This document shows, one piece after another, positions 54,108 through 62,476 of a stretch of DNA of 64,000 nt (positions are counted from its first letter, which is position 1; the number at the start of each line of letters is the position of its first letter). The notes under the pieces were generated by a model. That model was not told the DNA's origin. It did not search any database and was given only the letters and a program-made list of their open reading frames with translations. This DNA comes from Bowdeniella nasicola (GTDB lineage: Bacteria; Actinomycetota; Actinomycetes; Actinomycetales; Actinomycetaceae). The DNA lies in NCBI RefSeq assembly GCF_900107735.1, contig NZ_FNQV01000002.1, positions 62,001-126,000 of the forward strand. Reading direction: 5' to 3'. Position numbers and translations under genes: made by a program.

Positions 54108-55490
54108 GTGTTCGTGATCACAGTAGCTGAATTGAAAGAACGCATCGATGAGGCCTTCGCCCAGGTGCGCACGGATTTGGAGAACCTGGTTCGTATTCCT
54201 TCGGTCTCGTCCGCAGCCTTCGATCAGGCGCATGTACGAGCCTCAGCGGAGTACACCGCGGAACTGCTCCGCGGGGTCGGCATGGACAGCGTCGAGATCC
54301 TGACGGCGCCGGATGCCAACGGCGCCGAAGGCCGGCCAGCCGTCGTGGCGCATAAGGCTGGCAAGGCCGATAAACCTCGCGTGCTCCTTTACGCCCACCA
54401 CGATGTCCAGCCGCCAGGCGATGTCGCCGACTGGACGCAAGATGACCCGTTCGAGCCAGAGGTGCGCGGCGAGCGCATGTATGGTCGCGGCACCGGCGAC
54501 GACAAGGCCGGGATTGTGGCCCACGTTGGGGCGCTTCGACTCCTCGGCGATGACCTTGGCGTTCCCGTCACCTGCTTTTTCGAAGGTGAGGAAGAAATTG
54601 GCTCGCCTTCGTTCCACAACTTCCTCACGACATACCGCGACAAGCTCGATGCCGACGTCATCATCGTGCTCGATTCGGCCAACTGGAAGGTCGGTACGCC
54701 TGCACTGACGACCAGCCTACGAGGCCTCGTCGACGTCACCGTCACCGTGAAGACGGGAGATTTCGCCGTTCACTCGGGCATGTTTGGGGGACCCTACCTC
54801 GACGCCGTGACCTGCATGTCGCGCCTGATCTCGACCTTGCACGACGACAACGGAGACGTCGCTGTCCCCGGGCTGCACATGGCGCCGGAATCTGACCTGG
54901 ACTACCCCGAAGAGACGTGGCGAACTGATGCCGGAGTCGTCCCCGGCTACGAACTCGCTGGCACCGGTTCGATTCCCACACGCTTGTGGTCGAAGCCGGC
55001 GATTTCTGTCATCGGCATGGACGTGACGAGCGTGGACATGAAGTCCAACACCATCATCCCCTCGTGCACTGCGGCTCTGTCCATGCGTATCGCGCCGGGC
55101 CAGGACCCGCAGGCGGCCGCCGATGCACTGAAGGCCCACCTGGAAAGCAACGCGCCGTTTGGCGCGGATGTTGACGTGACAATCAACGAGCTCGGTCAGC
55201 CCTTCGATGCCGGTGATGACACTGAGATGATGCGCCTTGCTCGGTGGGCCATGACCCAAGCGTGGGATAACGAGGCCGTCAACATTGGTATGGGGGGCTC
55301 GATTCCCTTTATTTCGGTGCTCTCGGAGGTGTTCCCTAACGCTGACATCCTCATCACCGGGATCGAAGATCCCGACACCCGTGCACATGGCGCAGACGAG
55401 TCTGTCCACCTAGGTGAGCTTCGAGGCGCAACCCTGACGGGCGCTATCGTGCTCGCCGCCCTCGCGGGCGATATCGAGCCAGAGCTCTAA
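54108..55490 (+). CDS. M20 family dipeptidase
   Basis: Zinc-dependent exopeptidase of 460 aa. Metal ligands and catalytic residues are seen in LLYAHHDVQPPGD (His, Asp), GRGTGDDKAGI (bridging Asp), FFEGEEEIGSP (catalytic Glu and ligand), IVLDSANW and the C-terminal His of RAHGADESVHLGEL. A lid/dimerisation domain lies around residues 200-360. The M20 dipeptidase group (carnosinase-like) fits best. Start is GTG at 54108 or 54114; the upstream open frame overlaps DUF3043. Its stop interlocks with the convergent lipoprotein gene. Confidence 0.9.
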   Translation: MFVITVAELKERIDEAFAQVRTDLENLVRIPSVSSAAFDQAHVRASAEYTAELLRGVGMDSVEILTAPDANGAEGRPAVVAHKAGKADKPRVLLYAHHDVQPPGDVADWTQDDPFEPEVRGERMYGRGTGDDKAGIVAHVGALRLLGDDLGVPVTCFFEGEEEIGSPSFHNFLTTYRDKLDADVIIVLDSANWKVGTPALTTSLRGLVDVTVTVKTGDFAVHSGMFGGPYLDAVTCMSRLISTLHDDNGDVAVPGLHMAPESDLDYPEETWRTDAGVVPGYELAGTGSIPTRLWSKPAISVIGMDVTSVDMKSNTIIPSCTAALSMRIAPGQDPQAAADALKAHLESNAPFGADVDVTINELGQPFDAGDDTEMMRLARWAMTQAWDNEAVNIGMGGSIPFISVLSEVFPNADILITGIEDPDTRAHGADESVHLGELRGATLTGAIVLAALAGDIEPEL

Positions 55491-55894
55491 CTCGTCGGTG
55501 ATTCGCTCGGCGAAGGCGATTCGTCTTCGCCGGGCGTATCCGCTTCGCCCGGCGCTGGCGAGGTAGGAGAGGGAGCGGGGTTAGCCGGATCTGGTGCGAC
55601 CGAGACGGCAATCTTGACTTCGCCCGATTTACTATCGACGGCGGTCACTTTCGCCGTGGCGATCAACGGCTCAGAGCCGCCCGAAATCGAGCACTGCGCT
55701 TCGGCGCCTACCTCCGCTTCAATACCTGCCGGGCACAGCACGGCCGGGGCATCGCCCAGCTCGGATTCCACACTCTGTGCGATCCGTTGCTGCAGTTCCT
55801 CAGCTGGAACCGGTTTGACGTTGGTCCCGGAGCAGCCGAGGGTGCCGAGCGCCAGCGACAGCACGGCAGCGGTGGTCAGTCTCGCCAGTTTCAT
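55487..55894 (-). CDS. DUF4333-like lipoprotein
   Basis: A 135-residue predicted lipoprotein. The signal peptide ends with lipobox LGTLGC. The mature part has a small domain with two cysteines (VLCPAGIEAEVGAEAQCSI) as in DUF4333 proteins, then a Pro/Ser/Glu-rich tail. Function unknown. The ATG at 55894 begins the signal peptide, so longer frames are not needed. It is divergent from the glycerate-kinase-like gene. Confidence 0.72.
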   Translation of the reverse strand: MKLARLTTAAVLSLALGTLGCSGTNVKPVPAEELQQRIAQSVESELGDAPAVLCPAGIEAEVGAEAQCSISGGSEPLIATAKVTAVDSKSGEVKIAVSVAPDPANPAPSPTSPAPGEADTPGEDESPSPSESPTS

Positions 55895-55947
55895 GCCTCC
55901 ATCGTGCACTATGATCAGCCCCATTGCCCAGCTACAGGAGAACTCCG

Positions 55948-56841
55948 TTGCGCGTATTGCTAGTTGCCGACGACCCTGAGGCACGTTCGGACTTCGTTGC
56001 GGGCTGGCATGATCGCCGCCCCGAAACCGACATGTCACACGTACCGGGAAGTGAACTGTCACCCGACCAACTACCCGCATTGTGGCGCGTTGGCTCGCAG
56101 CTTGACGTAGCGGGCGAAGATGCCCGTCAGGAGCCCTTGTCCTCAACGGCGCCATTGGTTCCCGACGTTATCGACCTGCTGACCGCTGCCGAGTCCCATG
56201 ACGTGACTGTCGTGGCGGGTCTGACGGTCATGCATGACGGCGGACAGGGCGTCTTCACGGCACTGGATCTTAACGAGCGGGAGGCCCTGAAGCGGGTTGC
56301 TCCCCGGATGACGATCGGCGCGGTAGACCACGCGCCGCTGCTGGGTCTACACTCCCGCTCGGCCCAACTCGCAACCACCGGAGCGGTGAGCCACGACGAT
56401 GCACAGCGCCATGACGCCGCGATCGGGCAGTTCGTCGCGGAGGTATCCCGCGAGTTTGGATCCTCCCCCCGAATCGCTCGGCTGGAAGGTAGTGGGACAG
56501 CCGGGGGAGTTGCCTTCCTACTGGCGGCTGCCGGAGCACGGTTGGTGACCTTTCCAACCGCGATCGCCGAGCATTACGGCTGGTCGGATCTCGTTCAGGA
56601 CGCGGACCTCACCATTGTGCTGACTGATGAGTCAGACCCGACCGCGTTATTGAGCGGCTGGGCGGCAACCCTCGGCGGCTACAGCATGGAATCCGGCACA
56701 CCATTGGCTCTCGTCGGCAACGTCACGGGACTTCCGCGGCGCCACCTCGCCAGTATTGGCGTATCCGATTATTACGTCCGGGCGGAGCGCAGCTACCGCG
56801 AAGTGGGCCGTGCACTTGCTGCTACCTGGATACGCGCGTGA
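55948..56841 (+). CDS. glycerate-kinase-like protein, degenerate
   Basis: A 297-residue protein starting with TTG at 55948 (AGGAG 7 nt upstream). The C-terminal part (GSGTAGGVAFLLAAAGARLV, AEHYGWSDLVQDADLTIVLTDE) follows the glycerate kinase type 2 pattern (GAGAAGGxGxALLALGA, LxxALxGADLVITGEG). However, the N-terminal PDSFKG motif is replaced by VADDPEARSDF and GEG by TDES, so kinase activity is doubtful. The frame is open and codon use is ordinary, so it is probably expressed. The assignment is by partial pattern only. Confidence 0.55.
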   Translation: MRVLLVADDPEARSDFVAGWHDRRPETDMSHVPGSELSPDQLPALWRVGSQLDVAGEDARQEPLSSTAPLVPDVIDLLTAAESHDVTVVAGLTVMHDGGQGVFTALDLNEREALKRVAPRMTIGAVDHAPLLGLHSRSAQLATTGAVSHDDAQRHDAAIGQFVAEVSREFGSSPRIARLEGSGTAGGVAFLLAAAGARLVTFPTAIAEHYGWSDLVQDADLTIVLTDESDPTALLSGWAATLGGYSMESGTPLALVGNVTGLPRRHLASIGVSDYYVRAERSYREVGRALAATWIRA

Positions 56842-56923
56842 GCCGTTTTGCCGAACGCGGAACGCATTAGCACCCAAGGACAAATCGACGTAGGCTGCTT
56901 TCAGACAATCCGAGGAGGTCGCT

Positions 56924-57277
56924 ATGACAGACACCATCAATGAACTTCCCACGCATGAAGTTAACCTCACGACGGAGGCAGCCCAGAAGGTTTCCTCCCT
57001 TCTGGAGCAGGAAGGACGCGACGACCTTCGATTGCGCGTGGCCGTCCAGCCTGGCGGCTGTTCCGGCCTGATCTACCAGCTGTACTTTGATGAGCGTCTG
57101 CTCGACGGCGACGCCGTACGCGACTTCGATGGCGTCGAGGTCGTCGTTGACAAGATGAGCGTGCCGTACCTGGCTGGCGCCACCATCGATTTCGCCGACT
57201 CCATCGAAAAGCAGGGCTTTACGATCGACAACCCGAATGCCGCAGGCTCGTGCGCATGCGGAGAGTCCTTCAACTAG
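56924..57277 (+). CDS. erpA: A-type iron-sulfur cluster insertion protein (ErpA-like)
   Basis: A 117-residue HesB/IscA-family carrier that delivers Fe-S clusters to apoproteins. The three conserved cysteines are in QPGGCSGLIYQ and SCACGESF near the C-terminus. Strong ribosome site GAGGAGG 6 nt upstream. The [2Fe-2S]/[4Fe-4S] proteins SdhB, LipA and Rieske in this genome are likely clients (inference). Confidence 0.92.
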   Translation: MTDTINELPTHEVNLTTEAAQKVSSLLEQEGRDDLRLRVAVQPGGCSGLIYQLYFDERLLDGDAVRDFDGVEVVVDKMSVPYLAGATIDFADSIEKQGFTIDNPNAAGSCACGESFN

Positions 57278-57289
57278 CTTTGAGCTCAC

Positions 57290-57320
57290 GCCCGGGCGCG
57301 CACCAAGCCGCGACCCGGGC
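57290..57320 (+). terminator. possible terminator after erpA
   Basis: GCCCGGG (57290-57296) pairs with CCCGGGC (57314-57320), with a small GCG/CGC inner stem, 13 nt after the erpA stop. Confidence 0.5.
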
Positions 57321-57356
57321 ATCGTGCTGTCTACGACCCACTAACTGAAAGTCAGA

Positions 57357-58283
57357 ATGAAACGCTTCGCGCTTGCAGCTACCGCTGCCGCTGCCCTTGT
57401 CCTTTCCGCTTGCTCTGGTAACTCCACCGCCACGGACCCCGAGACTTCTGCGCCGTCGACGACCGCGCCCCAATCCGACGTCGCTGTCAAGGTTGTCGAT
57501 TCCCCAATTTTTGAAGTCAAGGGCGATGCGGGCAGCGCCCCGGAACTCACCTTTAACGGTGATGCGCCTGCCGAGCTGCAGCGCTACACGCTCGATGCCA
57601 AGCCGGATGGCGCCGAAGTCGGTCCCGACGACGTCGTCTATGCCCACTATCACGGCCAGGTGTGGAACGGGGAGAAGTTTGACTCTTCCTATGACCGCGG
57701 CGCGCCCATTGCGTTCTCCCTCAATGGCGTGATCCCGGGCTGGAAGCACGGCCTGACGGGTGCTCGCGTCGGCGAGCGTGTCGAGCTGTCAATCCCGTCT
57801 GAATACGGCTACCCGAATGGCACTCCCGACGGCGGGATTAAAGCGGGCGACACCATCGTCTTCGTCGTAGAAATTCTCGACTCCGTCGCACCCGACACGC
57901 CGGCACCTGCAGCCGGGGAACAGGTATCGGATCCGGCCGAACTTGGCCTCACCGTAGAAGACGCCGATGGGCAGCTGAAGTCCGTGACGGTCGAGAAGAG
58001 TACGACCGAACCAACCGAACCCAAGCTCGTGAAGCTGACCGAAGGCACCGGCGAGGGGACCGTCGCCGAAAACTCGCAAATGATCGTGCGGGTGGTCGGC
58101 GGTACGTTTAATGGCGAGCCGACGCCAGGAGGCGCTCAGATCATTACCGCGGATGCGGCAGCAATGCCTGACACGGTTGGCGCAGCCCCCGGCGCGCGTT
58201 TCGCTCTCCTAAGCCCCGCCTCGGGTCAGGGACCCGCCCAGGCCGCGGTGTTTGACATTATCAAGGTGCTTTCGGCGAAATAA
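57357..58283 (+). CDS. FKBP-type peptidyl-prolyl isomerase lipoprotein
   Basis: Exported foldase of 308 aa. The signal peptide ends with lipobox LSAC. Residues 80-182 form an FKBP domain: VYAHYHGQVWNGEKFDSSYDRG, VIPGWKHGLTGARVGERVELSIPSEYGY and VFVVEILDS keep most active-site positions. Residues 225-305 (LTEGTGEGTVAENSQMIVRV, AAVFDIIKVL) follow the same pattern in a worn-down form, suggesting a second, non-catalytic FKBP copy. It probably assists folding outside the membrane. Confidence 0.88.
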   Translation: MKRFALAATAAAALVLSACSGNSTATDPETSAPSTTAPQSDVAVKVVDSPIFEVKGDAGSAPELTFNGDAPAELQRYTLDAKPDGAEVGPDDVVYAHYHGQVWNGEKFDSSYDRGAPIAFSLNGVIPGWKHGLTGARVGERVELSIPSEYGYPNGTPDGGIKAGDTIVFVVEILDSVAPDTPAPAAGEQVSDPAELGLTVEDADGQLKSVTVEKSTTEPTEPKLVKLTEGTGEGTVAENSQMIVRVVGGTFNGEPTPGGAQIITADAAAMPDTVGAAPGARFALLSPASGQGPAQAAVFDIIKVLSAK

Positions 58284-58310
58284 TTCGCCCATATCGGGCA
58301 GAGCGCTGAG

Positions 58311-58346
58311 ACGTGTTCCACACAATGACACAAATGGGGAACACGT
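58311..58346. promoter_or_regulatory. spaced dyad upstream of ctaCDF
   Basis: ACGTGTTCC (58311-58319) and GGAACACGT (58338-58346) form a perfect 9-bp inverted repeat separated by 18 nt, in the 143-bp gap between the FKBP gene and ctaC. It may be an operator for ctaCDF or a terminator of the FKBP gene; there is no T-run. Confidence 0.4.
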
Positions 58347-58426
58347 TCTGACAGCGAGTCGAATCACCAGGTAGTCTGTGGCTAAGGACGAAAGTCCCAC
58401 GAAGAGTTTCATGCGGAGGAGTGACC

Positions 58427-59281
58427 GTGCGAATGAAGTCCCGCACCGAGAGGAGCACACGCTGGCGCGTTCTTGCGTTAGGTGTCGTCCTCTCTCTCAG
58501 CCTGGCAGGCTGTTCGGCCGACCAACTGTCAACGGGATTTCTCCCGTCCAAGCCGGGGCTGACCGATAAGACAGCCTCGATCATCAGCCTGTGGAACGGC
58601 GCCTGGATCGCAGGTCTCGCAGTTGGTGTGCTCGTTTGGGGCTTGATCATCTGGTGCGTCATTGTTTACCGCAAGCGCAAGGATGACAACACTCTGCCGG
58701 TCCAGTTGCAGTACCACGTGCCGCTGGAAATCATGTACACGGTCATCCCGATCTTCATGATGGGTGTGCTGTTCTACCACACGGTCAAGACGACCGATGA
58801 ACTGTGGGACACCTCCGGTGAGGTGGACAATCACATTTCCGTTTACGGCAAACAGTGGTCGTGGGACTTCAACTACCTCGATGATGATGTCTACTACGCG
58901 GGCGAACGCATCGCTTTGACAGGCAAGGAAGGCGACTTCGACCGCCTGCCGACCCTGTACCTGCCGGTGAACGAGACCATTGAATTCCAGCTGCACGCGC
59001 GCGATGTTCAGCACTCGTTCTGGATCCCCGCCTTCTTGACCAAGCTGGACATGATCCCCGGCGAGCAGCGCGTCTTCCACGTCACTCCGCAGGAGACGGG
59101 CACGTTCGTTGGCAAGTGTGCCGAGCTATGCGGTGAGTTCCACTCGGAAATGCTCTTCCAGGTCAAGGTCGTTGAGCGTGGCGAGTACGACGCAGAAATG
59201 CAAAAACTGCGCGATGCCGGAAATGTCGGCGAGCGCGGCGCCGAGTTTGACCGTACCTACAAGCCGGGAGGATCCTACTAA
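58427..59281 (+). CDS. ctaC: cytochrome c oxidase subunit II
   Basis: CuA-bearing subunit (284 aa) of the aa3 oxidase. It has a lipoprotein-type signal (LSLAGC), two membrane helices (about residues 46-68 and 87-110), and a periplasmic cupredoxin domain with the CuA ligands in [21 protein letters not shown] provides the aromatic electron-entry patch. The GTG at 58427 is chosen because GGAGGA sits 6 nt upstream; GTG 58421 and ATG 58433 are less well spaced. It overlaps ctaD by 1 nt. Confidence 0.94.
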   Translation: MRMKSRTERSTRWRVLALGVVLSLSLAGCSADQLSTGFLPSKPGLTDKTASIISLWNGAWIAGLAVGVLVWGLIIWCVIVYRKRKDDNTLPVQLQYHVPLEIMYTVIPIFMMGVLFYHTVKTTDELWDTSGEVDNHISVYGKQWSWDFNYLDDDVYYAGERIALTGKEGDFDRLPTLYLPVNETIEFQLHARDVQHSFWIPAFLTKLDMIPGEQRVFHVTPQETGTFVGKCAELCGEFHSEMLFQVKVVERGEYDAEMQKLRDAGNVGERGAEFDRTYKPGGSY

Positions 59282-60996
59282 TGGCTACCGGAACGACCCA
59301 GCACGTAGATCAGGTGCCCGGTCTGCGGCCACAGCGTCAAAAGCTCGGGCAGACAATCGTCAGCTGGATTACCTCCACGGACCACAAGACCATCGGCTAC
59401 ATGTACATGTGGACCTCGATGTTCTTCTTCGTCTTGGCGGGCATCATGGCCATGGTGATCCGCACCGAGCTCTTTGAGCCGGGCATGCTGCTGGAATCGA
59501 AGGCACAGTTCAACCAGCTGTTCACCATGCACGGAACGATCATGCTGTTCCTGTTCGCTACGCCGATGTTCACGGCCTTTGGCAACGTGCTGGTCCCGCT
59601 CCAAATCGGAGCCCCTGACGTCGCCTTCCCGCGCATGAACATGTTCGCTTTCTGGCTCTTCCTTTTCGGCGGCCTCCTGGCGTGCGCCGGCCTCATCATG
59701 CCGGGCGGCGCTGCAGACTTTGGCTGGACCGGCTACGTCCCGCTATCGACCCGCCCATACGCACCCAGCTTGGGTGCCGACCTATGGGTCCTCGGCCTTG
59801 CCATGACCGGCTTCGGCACGATTTTTGGTTCCGTGAACTTCATTGCCACGATCATCACGATGCGTGCACCCGGCATGACAATGTTCCGGATGCCGATCTT
59901 CACCTGGAACATCCTCATCACTTCCGTGTTGGTCCTGATGGCCTTCCCGGTTCTCGCATCCGCGTATTTCGGCCTAGCTTCCGATCGCATCCTCGGATCC
60001 CAGATCTACAACCCTGAATCCGGCGGCGTGATCTTGTGGCAGCACCTGTTCTGGTTCTTCGGCCACCCGGAGGTCTACGTTCTCGCGCTTCCGTTCTTCG
60101 GAATCATCTCCGAGATCATTCCCGTCTTCTCGCGTAAGCCGATCTTCGGTTACAAGACTTTGGTTTTTGCTACCGTCGCGATTGCGGCACTGTCTGTGAC
60201 AGTCTGGGCGCACCACATGTACACCACGGGCGCCGTCATGCTGAGCTTCTTCGCTTTGATGACGATGCTGATCTCGGTGCCCACCGGCGTGAAGTTCTTT
60301 AACTGGATTGGCACAATGTGGCGGGGGAAGATCACCTTCGAAACGCCGATGCTGTACGCCCTGGGCTTCCTCGTCACCTTCGTCTTCGGTGGCCTGACGG
60401 GAATTATCTTGTCCAGCCCGGCGATGGATTCTCACGTCCACGACTCCTACTTCGTCGTCGCGCACTTCCACTACGTGATCTTCGGAACCGTGGTGTTCGC
60501 GGTCTTTGGTGGCTTCTACTTCTGGTGGCCCAAGATGACCGGACGCATGCTCGATGAGCGCCTTGGAAAGATCCAGTTCTGGCTACTCTTCCCGGGCTTC
60601 CACCTCACCTTCCTCGTCCAGCACTGGCTGGGAGTCGAGGGCATGCTGCGCCGTACTGCTGACTACATGGTTGAAGACGGATTCACCTTCTTGAACCAGA
60701 TCTCGACTGTTGGCGCATTCATTACCGCGCTGTCGATGCTGCCCTTCATCTGGAACGTGTGGAAGACCCAGCGCGGTCCGCGCACGGTCTTCGTTAACGA
60801 TCCGTGGGGCTTTGGTGGCTCGCTCGAATGGGCCACCGAGTGTCCGGTGCCGCGTCATAACTTCCACGCGCTGCCCCGGATTCGTTCCGAGCGTCCGGCC
60901 TTCGACCTGCATCATCCTGAGGTGGCAGCGCTCGACCGAGTCGATCCGGAGCAGATCCGCATGCCGGCCGCTATCTCGAGCGAGGAGAGCAAGTAA
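59281..60996 (+). CDS. ctaD: cytochrome c oxidase subunit I
   Basis: Catalytic subunit (571 aa) with haem a and the haem a3-CuB site, 12 membrane helices. Landmarks are the haem a ligand in [12 protein letters not shown], the CuB/cross-linked His-Tyr segment [23 protein letters not shown], the K-pathway zone and HFHYVIFG. The start and stop each overlap a neighbour by 1 nt (TAATG), showing tight ctaC-ctaD-ctaF coupling. ctaE (subunit III) is not here; in actinobacteria it usually lies upstream of qcrCAB. Confidence 0.96.
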   Translation: MATGTTQHVDQVPGLRPQRQKLGQTIVSWITSTDHKTIGYMYMWTSMFFFVLAGIMAMVIRTELFEPGMLLESKAQFNQLFTMHGTIMLFLFATPMFTAFGNVLVPLQIGAPDVAFPRMNMFAFWLFLFGGLLACAGLIMPGGAADFGWTGYVPLSTRPYAPSLGADLWVLGLAMTGFGTIFGSVNFIATIITMRAPGMTMFRMPIFTWNILITSVLVLMAFPVLASAYFGLASDRILGSQIYNPESGGVILWQHLFWFFGHPEVYVLALPFFGIISEIIPVFSRKPIFGYKTLVFATVAIAALSVTVWAHHMYTTGAVMLSFFALMTMLISVPTGVKFFNWIGTMWRGKITFETPMLYALGFLVTFVFGGLTGIILSSPAMDSHVHDSYFVVAHFHYVIFGTVVFAVFGGFYFWWPKMTGRMLDERLGKIQFWLLFPGFHLTFLVQHWLGVEGMLRRTADYMVEDGFTFLNQISTVGAFITALSMLPFIWNVWKTQRGPRTVFVNDPWGFGGSLEWATECPVPRHNFHALPRIRSERPAFDLHHPEVAALDRVDPEQIRMPAAISSEESK

Positions 60997-61466
60997 TGGA
61001 ACAGAACAAGGTACTGCTTTCAGAGCAACTCGCGAAGCCGGACGGCTACTCGAACGAGGCCAAGCCGCTGCGCGTTGAGATGCTGATGTTCTTCCTGGGC
61101 ATCTTCTTCTTCGGGCCGGTCGCCATTGGCTACATGATCGTGGCGAACATGGAACCTGTCGGTACGACGGCCTTCCTGCTCCTCGCAGGCATGTGTGTCC
61201 TCGTAGGCGGGTATTTGTGGATTCTCGGCCGCCGAATCGATAAGCGCCCGGAGGATGACCCCTACGGCGAAATCGCGGAGCGTGAGGGCCAGCTCGGCGA
61301 GTTCTCACCTCACTCCTGGTGGCCGCTGGTTCTTGGCATCGCTACGACCCTGGTGTTCGCTGGTCTTGCGATCGGTCGCTGGGTAGTGGTGATCGGCGTT
61401 GCCGTCGCGATTATCGGTCTGGTCGGCCAGCTCTTCGAATTCTCCCGCGGGATCCACGCGCACTAA
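60996..61466 (+). CDS. ctaF: cytochrome c oxidase subunit IV (actinobacterial CtaF)
   Basis: Small membrane subunit (156 aa) of the actinobacterial aa3 oxidase in the bc1-aa3 supercomplex. Four predicted helices: MLMFFLGIFFFGPVAIGYMI, TAFLLLAGMCVLVGGYLWIL, WWPLVLGIATTLVFAGLAIG and VVIGVAVAIIGLVGQLFEF. It ends FSRGIHAH, typical of the family. Overlaps ctaD by 1 nt. Confidence 0.92.
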   Translation: MEQNKVLLSEQLAKPDGYSNEAKPLRVEMLMFFLGIFFFGPVAIGYMIVANMEPVGTTAFLLLAGMCVLVGGYLWILGRRIDKRPEDDPYGEIAEREGQLGEFSPHSWWPLVLGIATTLVFAGLAIGRWVVVIGVAVAIIGLVGQLFEFSRGIHAH

Positions 61467-61492
61467 GGAAGACGCACCTTCCTTCACGTACT

Positions 61493-61527
61493 CGGGCCGC
61501 CTCCTATGCAACCTAGGAGGCGGCCCG
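61493..61527 (+). terminator. terminator of ctaCDF
   Basis: CGGGCCGCCTCCTA (61493-61506) pairs perfectly over 14 bp with 61514-61527 around a 7-nt loop, 27 nt after the ctaF stop. Confidence 0.8.
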
Positions 61528-61642
61528 GCTATATATGCGTCCGCGCAAGGCGCTGGGACAGTGCGTGTCGGCCCAGAAGGGCCTTGGTCGGGGGAAGTGT
61601 CCACAAGCCCCTCAGGGGTCGGCAGAGGCGCCCACACACAGT

Positions 61643-61676
61643 TCAGGGCGGCGAGGCCGGAGCCTAACCGCCCTGA
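61643..61676 (-). terminator. possible terminator of sodA
   Basis: TCAGGGCGG (61643-61651) pairs with CCGCCCTGA (61668-61676), with an inner AGGC/GCCT stem, 22 nt beyond the sodA stop on the minus strand. Confidence 0.55.
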
Positions 61677-61697
61677 GAGCGCGTGAACGCTTAGAGG

Positions 61698-62318
61698 CTA
61701 GACGAGGAGCCCGGAGTAGTTCTCCTTGGCGCGTGCGAGGCGCTCGGCGACGTCTTCCCAGTTCACGATGTTCCAGAACGCCTTGACGTAGTCGGCCTTG
61801 ACGTTGAGGTAGTCGAGGTAGAAGGCGTGCTCCCACATGTCCAACATGAGCAGCGGCACCACACCAACCGGAATGTTGCCCTGCTGGTCGAAGAGCTGGA
61901 AGATCACGAGCTTGCCTGAGATCGTGTCGTAGGCAAGGATCGCCCAGCCGGAGCCCTGAATGCCGGTAGCTGCAGCAGCAAAGTGTGCCTTGAAGGCATC
62001 AAAGCTGCCGAAGTTCTCCTTGATCGCGTCAGCGATCTCGCCCTCCGGCTCGCCACCTCCGTTGGGGGAGAGGTTCTTCCAGAAGACCGAGTGGTTCGAG
62101 TGTCCGCCGAGGTTGAACGCGAGGTTTTTCTCGTGCAGGTTCACCGCTGCCAGGTCATCCTTTTCGCGGGCTTCCGCCAACTTCTCCAGAGCAGTGTTCG
62201 CGCCATCCACATAGGCCTTGTGATGCTTGGAGTGGTGCAGCTCCATGATCTTCGCCGAGATGTGAGGCTCGAGAGCAGAGTAGTCGTAGGGGAGGTCGGG
62301 CAGAGTGTAAACAGCCAT
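61698..62318 (-). CDS. sodA: superoxide dismutase, Fe/Mn family
   Basis: Converts superoxide to hydrogen peroxide and oxygen. The 206-residue protein begins [19 protein letters not shown]. The metal ligands are seen in [13 protein letters not shown] (first His), [13 protein letters not shown] (second His) and [12 protein letters not shown] (Asp and third His). GSGWAIL and DQQGN are consistent with a Mn-preferring or cambialistic enzyme, but metal choice cannot be fixed by eye. It stands between qcrB and ctaCDF, flanked by hairpins on both sides. Confidence 0.96.
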   Translation of the reverse strand: MAVYTLPDLPYDYSALEPHISAKIMELHHSKHHKAYVDGANTALEKLAEAREKDDLAAVNLHEKNLAFNLGGHSNHSVFWKNLSPNGGGEPEGEIADAIKENFGSFDAFKAHFAAAATGIQGSGWAILAYDTISGKLVIFQLFDQQGNIPVGVVPLLMLDMWEHAFYLDYLNVKADYVKAFWNIVNWEDVAERLARAKENYSGLLV

Positions 62319-62422
62319 GAATTCTCCTGTTCATCGTTCTCCGCCGCCGGTTGCGACGGAGACGTTCACGCTTCTAATCTATGGCCTAAAGTCCTATGTC
62401 GCGACTCTTTCCGCCAACAGCG

Positions 62423-62462
62423 AGCGGCCGGTTTCCCCTTTAATTTGGGGAAACCGGCCGCT
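62423..62462 (-). terminator. terminator of qcrB
   Basis: AGCGGCCGGTTTCCCC (62423-62438) pairs perfectly over 16 bp with 62447-62462; the loop is TTTAATTT. It lies 14 nt after the qcrB stop and would separate the qcr genes from sodA. Confidence 0.8.
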
Positions 62463-62476
62463 ATCAGCTGTGTCGG

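Noticed and set aside
58338-58348. GAACACGTTC as a LexA (SOS) box
   Set aside because: Actinobacterial SOS boxes need GAAC and GTTC separated by 4 nt; here the gap is 2 nt and the downstream genes are respiratory.
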